Positions 58,244 through 64,000 of a DNA stretch of 64,000 nt are shown here, piece after piece (the stretch's first letter is position 1; the number at the start of each line of letters is the position of its first letter). Origin of the DNA: Ichthyophis bannanicus (taxonomy: Eukaryota > Chordata > Amphibia > Gymnophiona > Ichthyophiidae); the NCBI GenBank assembly GCA_033557465.1, contig CM066043.1:80444662-80508661 (forward strand). Reading direction: 5' to 3'. The notes under the pieces were generated by a model. It was not told where the DNA came from. It saw only the letters and a list, made by a program, of their open reading frames with translations, and made no database searches. A program made the position numbers and the translations under genes.

Positions 58244-59140
58244 ATGTCATGTATTCAGTGCAATAACTGTGGTGCTTTCATTGTGAGAAGAATCATTTGG
58301 AACCTAAGAGCTTGTCCTATATGCCTCAAGTTAGCTGCCGTGCATAAAGAATTGACTCTACTAAGGGAAGAACTAGCTGCAATGAAATGCACCTCTTCTA
58401 GGATACAAACCGAACAAAGTCCACCACCGTTCCCACAAAGAATCAACATCTCAGGAACAAATGGATCACAGTGGGCTCTGGCAGATTGCGACCTGTAATG
58501 CAGAGACACTCTATACATCAAGAGATATCCCTGTATAATGCCTTCTCTGCTTTGGTTAATGAGGATGCCCAATCCATGGAAACTGAAGGGCCCTTAAATG
58601 AGACAGTCAATGACCAATCTACCAATAAAGCACCAAATATGAAGAAAAAACTCACAAAACAGAAAACTACTACTACTTGGAGATTCCATCATCAGAGGCA
58701 CCAACTTGGGAACACAGCTCAAAGGAGAGAAGATGGTCAAATGCCTCCCAAGCTCTTCAGCCAGCAGGAATGCAAACCAAATTGTTGATGTGCTTAGCAC
58801 AGAAAGTGAGCACTCCAAAATTGATATTGTCATCCACTTGGGTACAAATGACCTGGCTAGAAACAGTGCCCCTGCAGTTCAAAGGGACTTCCAGACTCTG
58901 GGAGAGAAACTCAAGCCCATTGTTAACACTGTAGAATTTTCAGAAGTTCTACTTGTTCTTGGTAAGGGGTCTGAAAAGCTGCATCATATAAACAGCTTTA
59001 ATACATGGCTTCAGACCTGGTGCAAACAAGAAGGATTCAGATTTATAGGTGACTAGGGAAACAGATGGGCCAACAAGAGACTATACTGTGCTGATGGACT
59101 ACACATCTCTCTGTCGCAAGGAAAAGAATTCTAAGTGAAA
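58244..59140 (+). pseudogene. CR1 ORF1 with Cys-rich N-terminus and SGNH esterase-like domain
   Basis: The first frame (58244-58498) starts MSCIQCNNCGAF, followed by ACPICLKLAAVHKELTLL. This gives a CxxC-rich finger followed by a short heptad region. A frameshift near 58500 leads to a second part. From 58676 the frame reads LGDSIIRGTNLG (the GDS nucleophile block, 58679-58687). It continues through VIHLGTNDLA (the G-x-N-D block, about 58843-58870) to DGLHIS (the D-x-x-H block, 59093-59104). These are three of the catalytic blocks of SGNH hydrolases, as known in CR1 ORF1 proteins. A TAG at 59054-59056 interrupts the frame before the last block. Confidence 0.85.
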
Positions 59141-59290
59141 AATTCAGGCATTATGTGGATATGCATTTAAACTAGAAAAAGGGGAAGGACAAGTTCAGGA
59201 CGTCACTCCCTGCAAAAGCAGACCAGAAACAGCCACACATTTAAACCACACATCAATTACAAGTGGGAAGAAGTAGGCAGAACAAAATCA

Positions 59291-60019
59291 ATGCAGAATA
59301 CATGCAAGACAGTTAAATGCTGGAAAACAATGAGCGCAAATGCTCAAAGTTTAGACAACAAAGTTACTGACCTAGAAGCCCTAATGGTGGAAATGGACTT
59401 GGACATTGTGGCCATTACAGAAACTTGGTTTAATAAATCGCATGAATGGGATATAGCCATAGCTGGCTATAATCTATTCAGAAGAGACAGAGAAAGTGGA
59501 AAAGGAGGAGGAGTAGCCTTATATACCAAAAGCAATATTAAAGCTACTGAAATGCAGGGGGCATAGGGAAAAGAAGCAGCGCTCTGGATTGTGTTGGAAA
59601 GAGGAGATGGCACTGTCATCCATACTGCTGTAATCTACAGACCTCCGACTCAAATCAAAGAAATAGATAACAAATTGATTATAGATATTAGAAAGATAGC
59701 CACAAAGTGTGAAGTGATCATATTGGGTGATTTTGATCTACCCAATGTGGATTGGACTACTCCTCCTGCAAATCTGGAAAGAAGTAAAAAAAAAATTGTG
59801 GATGCTTTCCAAGATGCGTTACTTAGACAGATGGTGATGGAACCAACCAGGGAAAGCTCAATGCTGGATTTAGCGCTCACCAACGGTGATAGTGTGTCGA
59901 ATGTCCAGGTGGGTGCCCCTGTGAGCAGCAGCGATCATCACACGGTGTGGTTTGAGATGAAAGCCAAGGTGCAGTCCAGTCATAGCAAGCTCAAAGTCCT
60001 AGACTTCAAAAAACACTAA
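59291..60019 (+). pseudogene. CR1 ORF2 endonuclease domain
   Basis: Frame 59291-59566 has SANAQSLDNKVTDLEALMVE, VAITETWFNKSHEWD and GGGVALYTKSNIKA. Frame 59591-60019 has TAVIYRPPT, IILGDFDLPNVDW and SSSDHHTVWFEMK. The key acids and the terminal SDHH are present, so this is an apurinic-type endonuclease. In CR1 it nicks the genomic target. A stop at about 59565 separates the frames. LGDFN usually has asparagine where this copy reads LGDFD. The basic linker frame (60108-60461) follows. Confidence 0.9.
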
Positions 60020-60545
60020 CTTCAGTAAAATGGCCAAGTACCTGAAGGAGAAGTTGGCAGGGTGGGAGGGGATAAGGGAAGTGGAATTGCAATAGGCTAA
60101 ACTAAAGATGGCAATAAAAAGGGCAACAGCTAAATATGTAAGGAAAGTAAATAAAAACAAGAGGAGAAGGAAACCTATTTGGTTCTTCAAAGAAGTAGCT
60201 GCTCAAATAAAGGCAAAAAACACAGCTTTCACAAAATTCAAAAGCTTGCAAACAGAGGAACAGAGAAAGGAATACAGGATCAAACTAAAAGAGACAAAAA
60301 GAGAAATAAGGAAAGCAAAATCAAAGGCAAAAAAAGATGGCCAAAGATGTGAAGTATGGCGACAAAACTTTCTTCAGGTATATTTGGGACAGCAGAAAAA
60401 TCAGAGGTGGAATTGCAGGAGCCTGACGGAGCTTCCTGCACATCAAGCAGGGAATATTTAAAATATCTCTTTTCCTCCATCACTTTAAAGACGCAGAAAA
60501 TCAATTACAGCTATAACAAACACACATACAACTCACAACTATATC

Positions 60546-61084
60546 TGTTCTTACTTGGCAATTAGTACAATGGTTAGCAAAGTATAGTGCAAACTTTAAA
60601 ACTGAAGCTTAACTGCAGTCTCAAGGCTTCGCCTCTGACACGGGTGACTGATGGATTAACAGTCCTCAAGAAACTGATCTGCTCTCACGGCCAACAGCAA
60701 CTCTAAATGAAACAGCGAGGACGTCATAATACTAATATTTCAAAGCGAAGGCCAGCTGGAGATATCTGCTACTTGAGCACACGTGGGCCACAACTCGAGA
60801 TGAGAAACGCATCAAAAAGAGAAAGGATAGCTGAAAGAGGTAAACCGTTTCTATACACACACGCGCTTCAGAACATTTAGGGGCAATATTCTACGTATAT
60901 TAGTTCTCAACACACACATGTCTGTGGCTGCTTTTTCACGTTGAAAATTAGCAGCCACAAAGCTCACATGTTAAAGGTGCCTGCATACTTTGGACCTGCT
61001 ATTTGTGCAATCTAGAGCAGTAAAACAACAACGTGTCATTTGAAACTGGCATGGGCATACACTAGCTTATCTTTTCTTCTTTTT
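60546..61084. other. Unassigned sequence with a small hairpin
   Basis: At 60920-60960 the sequence tgtggctgc and its complement gcagccaca flank a 19-base spacer, giving a small hairpin. No other signature was recognised. Confidence 0.4.
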
Positions 61085-62540
61085 TTTTTGTATTAACTTT
61101 TAATTATGTAACAAACATAAGACTTCATTACAGAATGCAAGAAAACAGAGAAGAGAAATAACTTTCTTCTACATCATATAATCATCACAAAAATAGGCAT
61201 CTAGTCCTCATTAAGGAAGTCCCTCTTTTCCCATAAAACAACAGAAAATAAAACAAACATCCACCCACTTATGAACACAGCAGCAGTAGTACCAAAACTA
61301 TTAACCCTCTAATACATTTCTCGCCCCTGAGGATGAAGGACTGTGATTTTTAAGAAAATCCTTGAAGTGAAGCAGATTGAGAAAATGATAGCTTTTTTCC
61401 ATGATGTACCACCAAACACTTGCACGGAAACTTCAGAAAGGAGGTCGTTCCTAGAGCTAAAGGGCAAGATTTTAACTCCAGAAAGGCCTTACAGCAAAGC
61501 TGGGTAGGCCGTGAGATATCGGGGAAAATGGTGATTTTCTGGCCACAAAAATAGTATCCTTCTTGGGAAAGTACGACTTTAGAATGGAGTTCTTGTGTAT
61601 CTCTGAAACAAAAGTAAATATTAAGGTAGCTCTTGCAGCAATTTTATCAGAAGATGACTCTAAAAACTCCAACACATCCAAACTATCAGGAGAATCTAGC
61701 TGGTCAAGCTCTCCCACTACGTCCTTAACAACTTCTTTTTCCTCTGGGAATATAGTATATATGAACAATCTTTATATCTTCAGGCTGAACAACAGAACCT
61801 CTTTCAAATATTTCTAAAATAAAATTAATGGAGACAAATACGCAATAGGGAAATTTAAACATCTTAAATTGCTAGAGCAAAACCAGTTCTAACACATCTC
61901 GAATTGACGGTGACAATATCAACTGTCTTTAAAAGAAGCAGAGGATACACACTGTACTGAACCCATCTGTACTTCCAATCTATCTAGCTGTACTCCCACA
62001 TCATTTAACTGAATATTGTAGTCCACAAATTTAGCCACACAATCCTTTATATATTCCTGCAATTGCCTCAATGTTCCTGTTAAAACTACTTCGGTCCAAG
62101 TCACAACAGCCCATATATCCTTACGCGAGACATCCTGGGTAGCAGCGTCTTTCAACAGATCCTCACTTGATGAGGATGGGATCTGTACCACCTTAGGCAT
62201 CACACCTTTTAGGGTATCAGGCTGTTTATGGATTGAAGACTGGTCAGGAAGAAGTGTCGGACCATTAGAAGACCTCATGTCAGTGGAACCCTCCAAATCT
62301 GACAAAACCGCTACATGTGGCAGAAGGGGTAGGGTTGAACCAACTTCCAGAGACATAAAAGTAGAACTAGTACCCAGAGAGGCAAATGAAACAGAACCAA
62401 TGTCTTCCACTGATCACTTTATCAGCTGTTTATCCAAAGGTCCTATCTTGGAGGTCTTCATAGATGACAGAGCCAGAAAAATAGTCTTTTTTTCGTTTCC
62501 CCATCACCGTGAGGAAATACCCCTTCAGTATTTTTACTTT
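61085..62540 (-). mobile_element. L1/Tx1-type ORF1 copy ending in poly(A), no ORF2
   Basis: The minus strand encodes an ORF1. Frame 61919-62410 (163 codons) includes a short coiled coil (LRQLQEYIKDCVAKFVDYNI, VGVQLDRLEVQM). Frame 61472-61768 includes a C-terminal domain (LDVLEFLESSSDKIAARATL, KSYFPKKDTIF). The RRM block lies between in shifted frames. About 300 bases after ORF1 the copy ends in a run of 10 A on the minus strand (61081-61090 in complement). It matches the ORF1 at 40060-40610 block by block. Confidence 0.75.
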
Positions 62541-62544
62541 TTAT

Positions 62545-63772
62545 TTATTTATTTACATTTCTTTTATACCGCGCTATTCAACATCAGTGCGGTTTACATA
62601 AAACATACACGTTGCATATAATGAACTGTGTTTACAGGTAACAGGAAATAGAACTTGGTTAACTTGGGGTAACTATTTACATCGGATTTTCATATTATAC
62701 AGGCTATACTCATGAGTGTCTTATAGGGTAGGTTTAGTCATAATATCTATCTTAGACTGCAGGTGACGCTACTGTATCTTCGTCTATCTTGTAGTACTGA
62801 AGGAATAGGTAGTGTTTCACTGCCTTCCTAAATTGGACCAAGTCAGTGATTGCTCGTATGTTGGGTGGAAGAGAATTCCAGCTTCTCGGAGCACATAGTT
62901 TGAAAGCTTTGTTAACTGTAGCATGGGTGCAGTGGGTTATTTCTTTTTGGGACTACTAATGTGTTGATAGCTGCTGATCTCCTGGACCTGTTGGATGGTG
63001 TGGTATGAATGAGCTCTGCTAGTGATGTCGAGGCTAGTCCATTGATTGATTTGAAAGTAAGCAGCAGAATTTTGAAAGATAAATCTGGACTGTATGGGGA
63101 GCCAGTGAAGATGTTTTAGGATGGGTGTGATATGATATGATATATGATCTTTTAGATGCTCCGATTAGAACTCTCGCTGCCGAGTTCATCGCAAGCTGTA
63201 GAGGGTTTAAAGTAGATTGAGGAGACCGTGCAAGATTGAATTTGCGTAGTCAAAATGAGGCGTGATTAGTGCCTGATAGATAGTAGGAAGTCGCTTCGTT
63301 CAAGTAGGAAACGAAGGTGCCTGAGGGTACGGATCTTGTGGTATACCGCTCTGACTACGTTGCTTATGTGGATCTTCATGTCAAGGCGCTGGTCCAGGGT
63401 GACTCCAAGGTACCGGATCGAGGATTTAGTCTGAAGTTCTGCTTCCTTGACTTTTATGTGTGTTGGTGTGATGAAATTTAAATTCCTCGTGATGAATAGC
63501 ACCTCAGTTTTCTTGTGCTGAATTCTAAGGTTTTTGGATTGAAGCCAATTGGATACTGCATCAAAGCATTCTGTAAGTGGTGAAAAGTCTGGGTTTTCTG
63601 TCGAGAAGGGCATGTAAAGTAGGACGTCGTCCACGTATATCAGGCAGTTTACCCTAAAAGAGAAAATGAGGTTACAGATAGGCTGCATGTAGATATTAAA
63701 CATCAGGGCGGAGAGGGAGGATCCCTGCACGACTCCTTGCTTCTGGTGGAAAAGTATTCTGAAGTTCGCCAA
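62545..63772 (-). mobile_element. L2-type LINE, 5' truncated
   Basis: On the minus strand this has a reverse transcriptase end (VVQGSSLSALMFNIYMQPI; catalytic YVDDVLLYM), thumb and C-terminal region, then the 3' end with tgtaaaccgcactgatg and a (taaat)n tail at 62545-62560. The 5' limit near 63772 is where recognisable L2 coding stops. Confidence 0.85.
63266..63772 (-). pseudogene. L2 reverse transcriptase C-terminal half
   Basis: This is part of an open frame of 217 codons (63266-63919). The L2 part contains QGVVQGSSLSALMFNIYM, CLIYVDDVLLYMPF with both catalytic aspartates, VSNWLQSKNLRIQHKKTEV and IRYLGVTLDQRLDMKIHI. The upstream 45-50 codons of the open frame (63773-63919) have no L2 similarity and are probably flanking sequence. 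The remainder of ORF2 continues in decayed frames down to about 62800. Confidence 0.85.
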
Positions 63773-64000
63773 ATAGGCGTGACCTGCCCTGTTGGGCATG
63801 TGCCCAGGGCTGTGCAAAAGTCCCACATTCTTATAGGGCCCTCTGACGTCACCAGAACAGCGCCAATGCGCCTGCAGGTTAAGTGTGATTGCTGCCATTG
63901 TAGAAAAGGTCTTCCCCACTCCCTACTAGCTTATCTAACTTCAACAAAAACAAACAAGGGGTCAGTTTACTAAGTCCCACGTGGGTTTGGGTGGCATTAC
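63773..64000. other. Unassigned sequence to the window edge
   Basis: No recognisable signature, though it is open in frame with the L2 on the minus strand. Confidence 0.35.

Larger units (their letters stand above)
58090..60545 (+). mobile_element. CR1-type LINE, 5' half only (ORF1 and endonuclease)
   Basis: This contains ORF1 with a zinc-finger-like N-terminus and an SGNH esterase-like domain (58244-59140), and ORF2 with an endonuclease (59291-60020) and a basic linker (60108-60461). The sequence leaves the CR1 pattern near 60545, before any reverse transcriptase. LINE copies usually lose the 5' end, so this 3'-missing copy is atypical. Start and end are approximate. Confidence 0.85.

Noticed and set aside
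60108..60461. Lysine-rich open frame resembling a nuclear protein
   Set aside because: It follows the CR1 endonuclease directly and matches the basic linker before reverse transcriptase in CR1 ORF2.
63773..63919. N-terminal part of the minus-strand open frame at 63266-63919 as part of an L2 protein
   Set aside because: The first 45-50 codons do not fit the L2 reverse transcriptase pattern and are probably flanking sequence open by chance.

Overview
The window is eukaryotic nuclear DNA from a vertebrate, and almost all of it is transposable elements lying in the introns of one host gene. Two short exons on the minus strand (16732-16875 and 5679-5768) encode consecutive in-frame pieces of the N-terminal CRAL-TRIO/Sec14-type region of PTPN9 (protein tyrosine phosphatase MEG2). 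Both have canonical splice sites and both begin and end in phase 0. They are separated by a 10.96 kb intron. The rest of PTPN9, including the phosphatase domain and the first exon, was not found and should lie outside the window.

The repeat mix is DIRS-type tyrosine-recombinase retrotransposons, CR1 and L2 LINEs, L1/Tx1-like LINEs, Tc1/mariner and hAT DNA elements, and a tRNA-derived SINE. This suggests an amphibian with a large genome, and a caecilian is my best guess. The species is an inference and not something the sequence states.

Layout: 1-790 DIRS end; 825-1408 L2; 1411-4944 internally deleted DIRS carrying a SINE; 5679-5768 PTPN9 exon; 6510-10690 L2 tails and an old plus-strand L1; 11609-16297 Tc1 element split by a CR1; 16732-16875 PTPN9 exon; 16876-18957 mostly unassigned intron; 18958-29266 a DIRS carrying CR1, CR1-in-CR1 and L2 insertions; 30002-35865 a DIRS with both ends, an internal complementary region and a hAT MITE; 37137-38960 a hAT MITE and a CR1-in-CR1; 39790-41400 an L1/Tx1 ORF1; 41429-42756 a nearly intact mariner-type transposon with a DD41D signature; 43800-50345 a long minus-strand L1; 50400-57743 a DIRS inside another DIRS; 58090-60545 the 5' half of a CR1 with an esterase-type ORF1; 61085-62540 a second ORF1-only L1/Tx1 copy; 62545-63772 L2.

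The elements form a readable stratigraphy. Several insertions have exact target-site duplications that date them relative to their hosts. No CRISPR array, rRNA or functional tRNA was seen, and no host gene other than PTPN9 could be supported. A 115-bp exon-like segment at 29557-29671 is left as an open candidate.
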